Source: an uncultured Elusimicrobia bacterium
GTDB lineage: Bacteria; Elusimicrobiota; Elusimicrobia; Elusimicrobiales; Elusimicrobiaceae
Direction: 5' to 3'
NCBI GenBank assembly: GCA_945913025.1
Contig: CAMECJ010000008.1
Location: 1-64,000 of the forward strand
DNA: 64,000 nt
How positions within the stretch are numbered: the stretch's first letter is position 1; every line of letters begins with the position of its first letter. Of this stretch, positions 53,802 to 62,447 are shown one piece after another. The notes under the pieces were generated by a model that was given only the letters and a program-made list of their open reading frames with translations, had not been told where the DNA came from and made no database searches. The position numbers were made by a program, and so were the translations under genes.

Positions 53802-54833
53802 ATGAAAATTGTATTTTTTGACACGGACCGCCTTACGCGGGACTATCTGCACGATAAAAAAATGTGCGACTGCGACGTCATCTATCTGGAAAACAGCATT
53901 GAAAATACGGACGCGCACACATATGAAAAAATTAAAGATGCCGATGCCGTTTCCGTTTTTGTACACACCGCGGCCAAAATGAACGGCGAAACCTTGGACA
54001 AATATCCTAAACTGCGCCTGATTGCCGCACGCTCCACCGGTATTGACCATATTGATTTGGACTACTGCCGCAAACGCAATATTGAGGTCGTCCACGTGCC
54101 GAAATACGGCGAAGCCACTGTGGCGGAATATACATTTGGTCTGCTGCTCAATTTATCTCGCAAAATCATTGAAGCGCGCAACGATATGAAAAACGCTTCC
54201 GTCCACATCAACGATTATTTGGGGTTTGATTTATACGACCACACGATCGGCATTATCGGCACAGGGGCCATCGGCCGCCATGTGGCCAAACTGGCGCGCG
54301 GATTTGGGATGCATGTGTTGGCGTACGACTTATATCCCAATGAGGAATTCCAGCGCATTTACAACATTCATTATGTATCGTTGGACGAGCTGTATGCCCG
54401 TTCGGACATTATCACGCTGCACGCGCCGTCCACCAAAGACAACCGCCACTTACTTAACGACGCCGCGTTTGCTAAAATGAAAGACGGAGTAATAATCATT
54501 AACACCGCACGCGGCGATTTGATTGATACCGAAAGTCTGTACAGACACATCGTAACGGGCAAAGTGGCGGGCGCGGGGCTGGACGTACTGGAAAACGAAG
54601 ATTTCCTGCTGCACGATGATATTATCATCAAAGACCAAGATATCGGGCTGGACTTTGCTATGAATACCATCGCCAACAACAAGCTCCTGCAGCATAAACG
54701 TGTGATTATCACGCCGCACATCGGGTTTAACTCCATTGACGCGGTACACCGTATTTTAAATACCACCGTCAAAAATATTGAATCGTTTTTTGCGGGGAAA
54801 ACGCAAAACTCGGTGATGGGAGCCAAAAAATGA
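53802..54833 (+). CDS. D-2-hydroxyacid (D-lactate) dehydrogenase
   Basis: 343 residues. NAD-dependent, reducing pyruvate or another 2-oxoacid to the D-hydroxyacid. Seen: AARSTGIDHIDLDYCRKRNI, VPKYGEATVAEYTFGLLL, nucleotide loop IIGTGAIGRHVAKLARGFGM, NTARGDLID with the active-site Arg, GLDVLENED, and ITPHIGFNS with the catalytic His. The length and DxxxR pattern fit the LdhA/D-LDH branch. CAGGGGGTATTT precedes the ATG. Overlaps cysK by 4 bp. Confidence 0.92.
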   Translation: MKIVFFDTDRLTRDYLHDKKMCDCDVIYLENSIENTDAHTYEKIKDADAVSVFVHTAAKMNGETLDKYPKLRLIAARSTGIDHIDLDYCRKRNIEVVHVPKYGEATVAEYTFGLLLNLSRKIIEARNDMKNASVHINDYLGFDLYDHTIGIIGTGAIGRHVAKLARGFGMHVLAYDLYPNEEFQRIYNIHYVSLDELYARSDIITLHAPSTKDNRHLLNDAAFAKMKDGVIIINTARGDLIDTESLYRHIVTGKVAGAGLDVLENEDFLLHDDIIIKDQDIGLDFAMNTIANNKLLQHKRVIITPHIGFNSIDAVHRILNTTVKNIESFFAGKTQNSVMGAKK

Positions 54834-55741
54834 AAATAAGTACGTTTGAACAAGCCGTCGGAAATACGCCGCTTGTTCCGATTACCCGCCTCCATTCGGG
54901 AACGGGTACAGTATGGGTTAAGCTGGAAATGTGCAACCCGTTCAGCGTCAAAGACCGCGCCGCCCTGTTTATGTTAAATGCGGCGGAGCGGGAAGGACGG
55001 TTAAGCGCGGGAGGAACGATTGTGGAACCCACCAGCGGCAACACGGGCATCGGGCTTGCTTTTTTGGCCGCCGCGCGCGGGTACAAGTGTATTTTAACCA
55101 TGCCGGAAAGTATGAGTGCGGAACGCGTCAAACTGCTTAAAGCGTTGGGAGCGCAAATCGTGCTTACCCCCGCCGCCAAAGGTATGCAGGGCGCGGTGGA
55201 CGCCGCCTTGGAAATCGTGAACAACACGCCCAATTCCTTTCTGCCGAGCCAGTTTGACAATCCGAACAACGCGCTCGCGCACGAAGAAACCACAGGCCCC
55301 GAAATCTGGCGCGATTTAAACGGTAAAGTGGACGCGTTTGTAGCCGGCGTCGGCACCGGAGGAACCGTTACGGGCGTAGGGCGTTTTTTAAAGAAACAGA
55401 ACCCGAATATAAAAATTATTGCGGTGGAACCGGCCGACTCGCCTTTATTATCGGGCGGAAAAGCGGGGCCGCATAAAATTCAGGGAATCGGAGCCAACTT
55501 TGTACCGTCCTTGCTGGACCGCTCCGTATTGGACGAAATCGTCCCCGTTACGTATGAAAACGCCGTAAAAACGGCGCGCGAACTGGCTAAAACGCAAGGC
55601 GTACTGGCAGGGATTTCAGGCGGAGCCGCGCTGTGGGCCGCCCTGCAGGAAGCCCAAAAACCGCAAAATGCGGGCAAGAATATTGTTACATTGCTTCCCG
55701 ACGGCGGCGAACGGTATTTGAGTACGGGTTTATTTGAATAA
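54830..55741 (+). CDS. cysK: Cysteine synthase
   Basis: 303 residues. PLP enzyme making cysteine from O-acetylserine and sulfide. Seen: NTPLVPITRL, NPFSVKDRAALFML with the PLP lysine, PTSGNTGIGLAFLAAARGY, GTGGTVTGVGRFLK, GISGGAALWAAL. Translationally coupled to the dehydrogenase gene (ATGA). Confidence 0.95.
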   Translation: MKISTFEQAVGNTPLVPITRLHSGTGTVWVKLEMCNPFSVKDRAALFMLNAAEREGRLSAGGTIVEPTSGNTGIGLAFLAAARGYKCILTMPESMSAERVKLLKALGAQIVLTPAAKGMQGAVDAALEIVNNTPNSFLPSQFDNPNNALAHEETTGPEIWRDLNGKVDAFVAGVGTGGTVTGVGRFLKKQNPNIKIIAVEPADSPLLSGGKAGPHKIQGIGANFVPSLLDRSVLDEIVPVTYENAVKTARELAKTQGVLAGISGGAALWAALQEAQKPQNAGKNIVTLLPDGGERYLSTGLFE

Positions 55742-55756
55742 TCAGCCGCGCAACAC

Positions 55757-55787
55757 ATAAACGCCCTTATAGCAGTAGGGCGTTTAT
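55757..55787. terminator. Bidirectional terminator cysK / pilin D
   Basis: ATAAACGCCCT and AGGGCGTTTAT form an 11-bp stem with a 9-nt loop, followed by TTTT on the + strand. Confidence 0.88.
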
Positions 55788-55799
55788 TTTCTTTAACAT

Positions 55800-56309
55800 T
55801 TATGGCATTGGCAAAATATAAGCATCCCCCTGTATGCCGTACACCGTTGATGTAAAAGCACCCCCTCCCAACGATTTGCAAAATTTACTGTTATTCCGAT
55901 CCACACAGACCCATCTCCCTGGATAGGAAGATTGTTGTAAAAAATGAACTACTACAAATTTATCTTTACTTGCATCAAAATATATCGCCGCATACAAACC
56001 GCCCGTAATATACGCCGCATTTGCCAATAAATCCAATGTTCCGTTTGGATAACGAATAAAGCCCTTATCACTTTCATTTATGACACCACCGGCGGGGAAA
56101 TCAATATCCAAGTCCTCGGCAGAAGGAGTATATTGACCATTAGCCATATAATATAATTCTTCTGCATCTCCAAACGGCTTAATGAGAGAAATAATGTTGG
56201 ATAATTTACTCTTTTTTACCGCTTTTTCATACTGCGGCAGCGCAACGGCCGCCAGTATTCCAATAATCAACACGACCACCAATAGCTCCATTAACGTAAA
56301 ACCTTTCAT
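55800..56309 (-). CDS. Type IV pilin-like protein D
   Basis: 169 residues; AAGGAG 8 nt before the ATG. Leader MKG, then FTLMELLVVVLI (Met in place of Ile, Glu at +5 kept) and LPQYEKAVKKSKLSNI. The C-terminal region has a Cys pair (RWVCVDRNNSKFCKSLGGG) with the CKSLG ending that pilins A and B also have. Stand-alone gene, divergent from the exported protein at 56410, convergent with cysK. Confidence 0.92.
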   Translation of the reverse strand: MKGFTLMELLVVVLIIGILAAVALPQYEKAVKKSKLSNIISLIKPFGDAEELYYMANGQYTPSAEDLDIDFPAGGVINESDKGFIRYPNGTLDLLANAAYITGGLYAAIYFDASKDKFVVVHFLQQSSYPGRWVCVDRNNSKFCKSLGGGAFTSTVYGIQGDAYILPMP

Positions 56310-56342
56310 CCGATTTACTCCTTGTAATTAAGAATAATTCTT

Positions 56343-56370
56343 ACTGTATCAAAAAAAAAAAACGGTGCAA
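56343..56370 (-). promoter_or_regulatory. T-tract promoter of pilin D
   Basis: Minus strand: TTGCAC (56370-56365), 16-nt spacer CG-T12-GA, TACAGT (56348-56343). The leader is about 27 nt. Confidence 0.65.
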
Positions 56371-56374
56371 GGCC

Positions 56375-56403
56375 TTGGCGCGCGAACGCCAAAATGATAC
56401 ACT
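56375..56403 (+). promoter_or_regulatory. Promoter with palindromic -35 region, leaderless
   Basis: TTGGCG (56375-56380), 17-nt spacer, TACACT (56398-56403), then GGGAAC and the ATG at 56410. TTGGCG-N6-CGCCAA at 56375-56392 is a perfect palindrome overlapping the -35, so it may bind a repressor. Only 4 bp separate it from the -35 of the divergent pilin D promoter. Confidence 0.55.
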
Positions 56404-56409
56404 GGGAAC

Positions 56410-57264
56410 ATGAAACGTTTTATGATAACCCTGCTGTCGGTTTGGCTCGCAAGTCCGGCGGCCGCGGCACCGTATTACCAGGAAGAGCCGGAAATCGTTA
56501 TCGAAATGCACGGTGAGCAGACCGTGCCCGTAAAAACCGTCTCCCTTTGGGATAAAAACGCACGGCAGCTGACCCGTTTGCTCCGCGGCAAGGACCGGAC
56601 ATTCGTGCTTTATTCCGTGGAAAATGTATCCACCAAAGACGATATCCTCCGCGCGGCCAACGGTAAAGAATACGCGTTTGTGCGCTACGGAACAGATGAC
56701 GGAGACTACCGGAAATTTTTATTTAAGGCCGAAGACCCGCAAACCTTCGTCGCCTGTGCGGCAAATTTAAAAGACGTGCTGGCCGTCAATTTAAAATACG
56801 GCGTAAACATGGGCGTCAGCCTGAAAGATTTTCTGCACACATACGGCCAGACCGCCCAATCTTCCGCGCTGACGGACGAAGCTGCGGGGAAAACCTATAC
56901 CGTATACAAACAAACTTATTCCGACGTAAACCACAAAACACCTGCCCCTTACTATTTTGTGTTCGACGGCGACGAACTGACCCAAACGCTGACAGGGGAA
57001 AAAGCATACGCCGATTACACAAAAAAATTAACGGAAGCCAACGAAAAACTCCGCGCCCAAAACAAACAGGCACAAGACAAAGCCGCCCAGCTTGAAAAGC
57101 AAAAACAAAGTCAAGCCGCGCGACGCCAACCCATTAAAGCCCTTGCTTACGGCGGTACGGTGGAAGACCAAATGTATATGCCGCGCGTAAATAATCCCAA
57201 ATTTCCGCCGCCCACGCCCAGTAAAGTTCCCGCCGGAACGCCTATGCCCGTCAGGCCGTTTTAA
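56410..57264 (+). CDS. Exported protein of unknown function
   Basis: 284 residues with a signal peptide (cleavage near PAAAA-PYYQ). The mature domain (25-195) is a mix of strands and helices with two Cys-free halves; FVLYSVENVST and YAFVRYGTDDGDYRKFLF look like beta-hairpins. Residues 205-240 are a Lys/Gln/Ala coiled coil, and the last 40 residues are Pro-rich (NNPKFPPPTPSKVP). No family recognised. No ribosome site; probably leaderless. Confidence 0.75.
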   Translation: MKRFMITLLSVWLASPAAAAPYYQEEPEIVIEMHGEQTVPVKTVSLWDKNARQLTRLLRGKDRTFVLYSVENVSTKDDILRAANGKEYAFVRYGTDDGDYRKFLFKAEDPQTFVACAANLKDVLAVNLKYGVNMGVSLKDFLHTYGQTAQSSALTDEAAGKTYTVYKQTYSDVNHKTPAPYYFVFDGDELTQTLTGEKAYADYTKKLTEANEKLRAQNKQAQDKAAQLEKQKQSQAARRQPIKALAYGGTVEDQMYMPRVNNPKFPPPTPSKVPAGTPMPVRPF

Positions 57265-57307
57265 CTAACCCGTTTTTAGGCTTGGCCGCACCGCAAGCGG
57301 AGTGTAC

Positions 57308-57313
57308 TATAAT
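57308..57313 (+). promoter_or_regulatory. -10 box before cls
   Basis: TATAAT 3 nt before ATG 57317 and 9 nt before ATG 57323. The expected transcript start falls between them, so translation may begin near the very 5' end, favouring 57323. Confidence 0.45.
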
Positions 57314-57316
57314 AAT

Positions 57317-58753
57317 ATGAATATGGATATCAATCTTCATTCTTTCGGTTTGGCAGGTCTTTTTTATCTAACGCTGCAAATTTGCGTTACCGCGCACATT
57401 CTGCTTAAAAAAGATGACGTCAAAAGTGCTATCGGCTGGATAGGCCTTGTGTGGCTTGCCCCCATATTGGGAAGCGTGATTTATATTTTATTCGGCATTA
57501 ACCGCATCCGCCGCCGCGCACTCTCCTTGCGCAACAAAGGGCCGGATATTTTTACGCTGACGGGCAAAAGCCCAAAAGAAATTGAACAGCAAATCCCCGC
57601 CCCGTTTTTACAGCTGATACGGCTGGGGTATAAAGTACACCCCCAGCGTTTTGCTTTGGGCAATACCGCCAGACTGCTTGAAAACGGCGACGAGGCCTAT
57701 CCCGAAATGTGCAAGCTGATTGCCGGCGCGCAAAAAGAAGTGTTGCTGCAAAGCTATATTTTTGACAACGATAACGCAGGCCGCCTTTTTCTCCCCGCGC
57801 TGACGCAAGCCGTCAAGAACGGAGCAAAAGTGAAAATTATAGTTGATGGCGTAGGAATCAATTATTCCAAGCCCACGATTGCGTCCGCGCTGAAAAAATT
57901 AGAAGGCGTGGAATTTTCCGTGTTTTTACCTTCTAAAAAACCCGTCTCATTACCGTTTTTAAATTTACGCAACCACCGCAAAATGCTTATCGTGGACGGC
58001 CAAAAAGCCGTTTTCGGCGGAATGAACATCGCCGCCGGCAACTTGGTGTTACAGCGCCCCAAAGACCCGATTCAGGATGTCACGTTTTTGGTTGAAGGAC
58101 CGGTGGTGGACCAAATGTCGCGCGTGTTTGAAGAAGATTGGATTTTCTCCGGCAAAAAGCATTTTATTCCCGCTTCGTTCCGCGCCAAAGGCCACACGGG
58201 CGGAAAAATACCCGCGCGCATTATCCCCGACGGGCCGGACAGCGATTTCGGCAAAATCGAAATGATGGCGCTCGGTGCGCTGTCCTGCGCGCAAAAGAGC
58301 GTTAAAATCGTTACGCCGTACTTTCTGCCCGAGGGAAACATTCTCACCGCGCTTGAATTGGCTGCTATGCGCGGGGCGGACGTGGAAATTATTCTTCCGT
58401 CTAAAAGTAACATCTTCGGTATGGATTATGCCATGCGCGCCAACTTTGCGCGGCTGCTTAAAAAAGGCGTAAAAATTTACCGCTCAAAACCGCCGTTTGA
58501 CCACAGCAAAATACTGCTGGTGGACGGCGCATGGCTGTTTTTCGGTTCCGCCAACTGGGACGTCCGCAGTTTTAAATTAAATTTTGAGTGCAATTTAGAA
58601 TGTGTGGATAAAGACTTGGCAGTACAGGTGGGAAAAATTATTGACCGCAAAAAGACTGGATCCCACAGCGAAAAATTAGAGGACTATTTGCACCCGCCCT
58701 TTTGGCGGCACATAATGGATAACGCCTTCAGGCTGCTAACTCCGTACTATTGA
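57317..58753 (+). CDS. cls: Cardiolipin synthase (phospholipase D family)
   Basis: 478 residues (476 from ATG 57323). Two N-terminal membrane helices (FGLAGLFYLTLQICVTAHILL; SAIGWIGLVWLAPILGSVIYIL) and two HKD motifs: LRNHRKMLIVDGQKAVFGGMN and PFDHSKILLVDGAWLFFGSANWD. Condenses phosphatidylglycerol or related lipids to cardiolipin in the inner membrane. The next gene starts 2 bp after its stop. Confidence 0.95.
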   Translation: MNMDINLHSFGLAGLFYLTLQICVTAHILLKKDDVKSAIGWIGLVWLAPILGSVIYILFGINRIRRRALSLRNKGPDIFTLTGKSPKEIEQQIPAPFLQLIRLGYKVHPQRFALGNTARLLENGDEAYPEMCKLIAGAQKEVLLQSYIFDNDNAGRLFLPALTQAVKNGAKVKIIVDGVGINYSKPTIASALKKLEGVEFSVFLPSKKPVSLPFLNLRNHRKMLIVDGQKAVFGGMNIAAGNLVLQRPKDPIQDVTFLVEGPVVDQMSRVFEEDWIFSGKKHFIPASFRAKGHTGGKIPARIIPDGPDSDFGKIEMMALGALSCAQKSVKIVTPYFLPEGNILTALELAAMRGADVEIILPSKSNIFGMDYAMRANFARLLKKGVKIYRSKPPFDHSKILLVDGAWLFFGSANWDVRSFKLNFECNLECVDKDLAVQVGKIIDRKKTGSHSEKLEDYLHPPFWRHIMDNAFRLLTPYY

Positions 58754-58754
58754 T

Positions 58755-59498
58755 ATGCTTTACCGACAACCCCGCCCGGAAGAAATTGTGACGCAATCCG
58801 GCTGCGCGCCAGAAAGGATGCTGCCGCGCGAGTTGACTGTTTGCGTGTGGAACTGGCAAAAATCCAAATGTGCCGGCTGGACGGAAGAATTTAACGCATT
58901 GGCGGGTGCGGCGGATTTATTTTTGGCGCAGGAAGTACGATGCTCCCCTCTAGTCAAAAAACAGATGGAAAAAACCCGCTTATGTTGGACGCACGCCGCC
59001 GGATTTTTATCCTTAAAAAACAAGTATCCCGTCGGCGTTGCCACGGGGGCCTGTGCCGCGCCGGAAAAAATCCGCTTTAAACAGGGGGCGCGCGAACCGC
59101 TTTTAAAAATACCCAAAATGATGCTTGCCGCCGCTTTTGCGCTTGAAACGGGGCAAACGCTTCTTACTGTAAACGTACACGCCATTAATTTTACGGGGAT
59201 AACGCCTTTTCAAGAAAATATGCACCACGCAGCAGAATTGCTTTGCGGATTTAAAGGCCCCGTCATTTTAGGCGGCGATTTTAACGCGTGGAATCAAAAA
59301 AGGCGCAATTTGCTGGGCGAACTGGTTTCCGCCGCCCATTTGACGGAAGTGGTTTTTTCACCCGACACGCGCACCCGCTGTTTGGGCCGGAAAGTGGATT
59401 TCTTATTTACGCGCGGTTTAAAAACGCTGGCTGCGGGCGTGCGGTGCACAGACGCATCCGACCATAACCCGCTTTTGGCGCGCCTTATCCTCCAATAG
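58755..59498 (+). CDS. Endonuclease/exonuclease/phosphatase-family protein
   Basis: 247 residues. EEP fold: LTVCVWNWQKSK, LFLAQEVR with the metal-binding Glu, VNVHAINF, GGDFNAWNQKRR, and SDHNPLLARL with the catalytic His. The RCLGRKVDFLFTRG segment before it matches the YafD-type branch. Cytoplasmic; may act on DNA or on a phosphodiester lipid. It follows cls by 2 bp, so a lipid-linked substrate is worth considering. Confidence 0.85.
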   Translation: MLYRQPRPEEIVTQSGCAPERMLPRELTVCVWNWQKSKCAGWTEEFNALAGAADLFLAQEVRCSPLVKKQMEKTRLCWTHAAGFLSLKNKYPVGVATGACAAPEKIRFKQGAREPLLKIPKMMLAAAFALETGQTLLTVNVHAINFTGITPFQENMHHAAELLCGFKGPVILGGDFNAWNQKRRNLLGELVSAAHLTEVVFSPDTRTRCLGRKVDFLFTRGLKTLAAGVRCTDASDHNPLLARLILQ

Positions 59499-59531
59499 AA
59501 TACCCCCAAATATGGTAAAATATAAATAATT

Positions 59532-61007
59532 ATGAACACATCAGACAATAAAGCCGTATACTTTAAACGCGAAGCGTTAAAACGCGTCGTGAAAGCCTTT
59601 GACGAAGGCACGCTTGAAACCAAAGCGTACCGGATTCCTTTTGACGTCATTCCGCAGGATTCCAAATCCGCGGTGCGCTGCTGTATCTACAAAGAACGCG
59701 CGGTCTTCCGCGCCCGCACGCTGGCTGCCCTGGGCTGCAGCGTGGAAAAAGACGACGAAGCCACCTCGCTCAACGACTACGCCAAGGAGGCGCTCCTGCG
59801 CAAAGACGTGCCCGAAGCACCGCTGACCGTTATGGACATCGCCTGCAAAGGCTGCGTAAAAGCGCGGCACATCGTAACCGAAGCCTGCCAGGGCTGTTTG
59901 GCCCGCCCGTGCCAGCAGGCGTGCAAATTCGGCGCGATTTCGTTTGAAAACGGACGCTCCAAAATCGACGCCGACAAATGCAAAAACTGCGGACAGTGCA
60001 AGGAAGCCTGCCCCTACAACGCCATTACCTATGTGCCCGTTCCGTGCGAACAATCCTGCCCTGTAAACGCCATCCACAAAGGCGAAAACGGTTTTGCGGA
60101 AATTGATTTCGAAAAATGCATTTCCTGCGGCCACTGTATGGAAGCCTGCCCGTTCGGCGCCATTATGGAACGCAGCCAGTTAATCGACATTTTAAGTTCC
60201 ATTAAAAGCACCCGCAAAGTGTGCGCGATGATTGCGCCGTCCATCGTCGGCCAGTTTAACTGCACGCTCCCGCAGCTGATGACCGCCGTAAAAAAAGCCG
60301 GATTCGACAAAGTAACCGAAGTCGCCGAAGGCGCGGACATCACCACCGCCAACGAAGCGCGCGAACTCATTGAACGCTTGGAAGGAGGTGCGCGGTTTAT
60401 GACCACTTCCTGCTGCGCGGCGTGGATTCAAGCCGTCAAAAAACACCTGCCGGCGTTGAAAGAGTTTGTATCCCACACCAAAACGCCGGCTTCGTATACC
60501 GCCGACATTGAAAAGAAAAACGGTTTTACCACCGTGTTCATCGGGCCCTGCGTGTCCAAACGTGTGGAAGGCATGGAAGACCCCAATATTGACTACGTAA
60601 TGACGTACGAAGAATTGGGCGCTATGCTGGAAGCCAAAGGCATTAATCCCGCCGAATGCGAAGATACGCCGCTGGACCCGAACATTTCCGGCGAAGCGCG
60701 CTACTACGGCGTAACGGGCGGCGTAGCCCAAGCGGTGGAAAACGCTTTAAACGGCAAACGTCCGTTCAAAAAACTGGCGATTAACGGCCTTGATAAAAAA
60801 GCCATGTTGATGCTCAACGCTTACGCCAAAGGCGCGGGCGACTTCCAACTTTTGGAAGTGATGAGCTGCAAAGGCGGATGTATCGGCGGCCCGTGCACGC
60901 TTAAAAAACAGGCGCAGGTGATTAAGCCGATTAAAGACTTGGTGGCCGAAAGTCCGAAAGTAAAACCCGCGTTTGACGAAGAAGAAAAGAAAGAAGAAAC
61001 AAAATAA
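59532..61007 (+). CDS. [FeFe]-hydrogenase, group B-like
   Basis: 491 residues. N-terminal region with ferredoxin-type clusters: ACKGC, ACQGCLARPCQQACKFG, CKNCGQCKEACPYNA, CEQSCPVNA and CISCGHCMEACPFGA. C-terminal H-cluster domain with motif 1 TSCCAAW (usually TSCCPxW), motif 2 GPCVSKR and motif 3 MSCKGGCIGGPC, giving the four ligand Cys. The short monomeric layout with CPVNAI/CPFGAI clusters fits group B enzymes of fermenters; sensory group C or D enzymes usually carry extra PAS or other domains. Likely evolves or senses hydrogen. No ribosome site is seen before the ATG; maturases HydEFG are not in the window. Confidence 0.88.
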   Translation: MNTSDNKAVYFKREALKRVVKAFDEGTLETKAYRIPFDVIPQDSKSAVRCCIYKERAVFRARTLAALGCSVEKDDEATSLNDYAKEALLRKDVPEAPLTVMDIACKGCVKARHIVTEACQGCLARPCQQACKFGAISFENGRSKIDADKCKNCGQCKEACPYNAITYVPVPCEQSCPVNAIHKGENGFAEIDFEKCISCGHCMEACPFGAIMERSQLIDILSSIKSTRKVCAMIAPSIVGQFNCTLPQLMTAVKKAGFDKVTEVAEGADITTANEARELIERLEGGARFMTTSCCAAWIQAVKKHLPALKEFVSHTKTPASYTADIEKKNGFTTVFIGPCVSKRVEGMEDPNIDYVMTYEELGAMLEAKGINPAECEDTPLDPNISGEARYYGVTGGVAQAVENALNGKRPFKKLAINGLDKKAMLMLNAYAKGAGDFQLLEVMSCKGGCIGGPCTLKKQAQVIKPIKDLVAESPKVKPAFDEEEKKEETK

Positions 61008-61029
61008 AACTTTTCTGACAGAAAGCAAG

Positions 61030-61070
61030 AAATAACAAAAACCCTAGAAAAACTAGGGTTTTTGTTATTT
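61030..61070. terminator. Bidirectional terminator hydrogenase / pilin E
   Basis: A perfect 18-bp stem (AAATAACAAAAACCCTAG and its complement) with an AAAAA loop between the convergent genes. Confidence 0.95.
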
Positions 61071-61081
61071 TAAGAACGAAA

Positions 61082-61603
61082 TTAAAAATAATAGTAAGTT
61101 AAATTAGGAGGGGAAGACGGGGCCTTTTGTCCGCCCAACGCCAAACAGATATTACTATACCATTTGTTTACAGCCCGGTTCCACACCCGACATATCCGCT
61201 GACCCGAGTTACGATACTCCTCATTATAAATAACTAGTTCGACCCCATCGTGTTTGCCATACGCCAGGCCAATATATGTGGGTGTTATTTCTATCCGAAC
61301 CTCTTTATTATGAACCATTTCTTGCTCCCGCGCGCCGCCGGAATTTGGATCCGAAATAAAGTATCTTTCTAAATTAGCAGGGAGAGAAATATCCAAGTTC
61401 TCAAATAAACCAGTATATTGTCCGTTAGCCATATAATAACGTTGTTCCGCCTGGATTATATTGGTGAGTAAGGGCATATATTTGGCATAGCGCGCCTTAG
61501 CCACCGCCATGCGGTACTGCGGAAGGGCCACCGCCGATAAAATACCAATGATTAATACGACGACTAACAACTCTATTAACGTAAAACCATTTCTTTGATA
61601 CAT
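61082..61603 (-). CDS. Type IV pilin-like protein E
   Basis: 173 residues from ATG 61603 with AAGGGGG 6 nt upstream; the frame start at 61630 is rejected. Leader MYQRNG, then FTLIELLVVVLI and LPQYRMAVAKARYAKY. The C-terminal part has a Cys pair (RICRVWNRAV ... NICLALGGQK), the latter resembling the CQSLGGKK ending of pilin B. Pilins B and E share leader, ribosome site, palindromic leader repeat and upstream element, so they look like a recent duplicate cassette. Confidence 0.92.
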   Translation of the reverse strand: MYQRNGFTLIELLVVVLIIGILSAVALPQYRMAVAKARYAKYMPLLTNIIQAEQRYYMANGQYTGLFENLDISLPANLERYFISDPNSGGAREQEMVHNKEVRIEITPTYIGLAYGKHDGVELVIYNEEYRNSGQRICRVWNRAVNKWYSNICLALGGQKAPSSPPNLTYYYF

Positions 61604-61625
61604 GGATATCCCCCTTGAAATAAAT

Positions 61626-61703
61626 GTCATTCCGTAGAGTTTCTATACGGAATCTCATCCTTTTTATAACGACAGATCCCGTATAAAAAACTTACGGGAT
61701 GAC
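61626..61703. repeat. GTCATTCC palindromic repeat, copy 2
   Basis: A 78-bp palindrome GTCATTCCG ... CGGGATGAC of two hairpins (ATTCCGTAGA/TACGGAAT; GATCCCGTA/TACGGGATG), in the untranslated leader of pilin E, homologous to 29628-29704. Confidence 0.8.
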
Positions 61704-61719
61704 GGCTTGAATTATTCCC

Positions 61720-61747
61720 ATGTTATCAAAAAAAAAAAACGGGTCAA
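61720..61747 (-). promoter_or_regulatory. T-tract promoter of pilin E
   Basis: Minus strand: TTGACC (61747-61742), 16-nt spacer CG-T12-GA, TAACAT (61725-61720). Leader about 110 nt, mostly the palindromic repeat. Confidence 0.65.
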
Positions 61748-61786
61748 CCCCCTTGGTCCTCACAAAATCCGCTTCCTTATTTTATA

Positions 61787-61973
61787 CCCGCCCTTAGTCC
61801 TGCTTATAAAAAGCGCCCGAAACGGAAATGGCGTTTTATTTGTTTGAACGTAGTGAGTTGTAAAACGCCCCGTTTCGAGCTGCTTTTTATAGGACACGGG
61901 CGGGCAGTCTTTTTGGTTCTTTTTCTGCTGCTAGAAAAAGAATAGAAACATTTTTGGCGACCCAAAAAGTAAA
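61787..61973. repeat. Palindromic multi-hairpin element, copy 3
   Basis: Same orientation as copy 1; core at 61787-61904, 118 bp as in copy 1, with loop TTTGAACGTAGTGAG, then TTCTTTTTCTG/CTAGAAAAAGAA and a shortened tail. With flanking DNA it fills the 430-bp gap between rpsI and pilin E. Similarity with copy 1 runs on toward the T-tract promoter (AATCCGYTTCCTTATTT). Confidence 0.85.
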
Positions 61974-62005
61974 ACAAAAACCCGCTCCAAAGAGCGGGGT
62001 TTTGT
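61974..62005 (-). terminator. Terminator of rplM-rpsI
   Basis: ACAAAAACCCGCTC and GAGCGGGGTTTTGT pair around a 4-nt loop, with TTTTGTTTT on the minus strand; 31 bp after rpsI. Confidence 0.9.
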
Positions 62006-62036
62006 AAAACATTTCCTGCAAAGTTCCAACCAACGA

Positions 62037-62432
62037 TTAACGTTTGGAGAACTGGAAGCGTTTGCGGGCGCCGGGCTGACCGGGTTTCTTTCTTTCCACC
62101 ATACGGGGATCGCGGGTAAGATAACCGGCTTTTTTCACGGCTTTTTTAATATCTTCGCTGATTACGGCCAAAGAGCGCGCAATCGCGTGGCGCAAAGCGC
62201 CGGCTTGGGAAGATACGCCGCCGCCCACTACTTTAGCGGTAACGTCGTATTCTTTTTCCAAGTTGGTAACCACGAGCGGAGCCTTAACGGCGGCTTTGCA
62301 GCGGGCGTGGTTGCCGAAGTATTCATCCAAAGATTTGGCGTTGACGGTGATAACCCCGTTGCCTTTGGCCAAGGCCACGGTGGCGACGGAGGTTTTTCTT
62401 CTTCCGGTTTTGAGTTCTTTCGTATTGTTCAT
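62037..62432 (-). CDS. rpsI: Ribosomal protein uS9
   Basis: 131 residues. KTGRRKTSVATVALAKGNGVITVN, LVVTNLEKEYDVTAKVVGGGVSSQAGALRHAIARSL region, and the C-terminal KRFQFSKR that reaches the P-site tRNA. GAGGGATAGAAATTT precedes the ATG; 15 bp after rplM. Confidence 0.98.
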   Translation of the reverse strand: MNNTKELKTGRRKTSVATVALAKGNGVITVNAKSLDEYFGNHARCKAAVKAPLVVTNLEKEYDVTAKVVGGGVSSQAGALRHAIARSLAVISEDIKKAVKKAGYLTRDPRMVERKKPGQPGARKRFQFSKR

Positions 62433-62447
62433 AAATTTCTATCCCTC

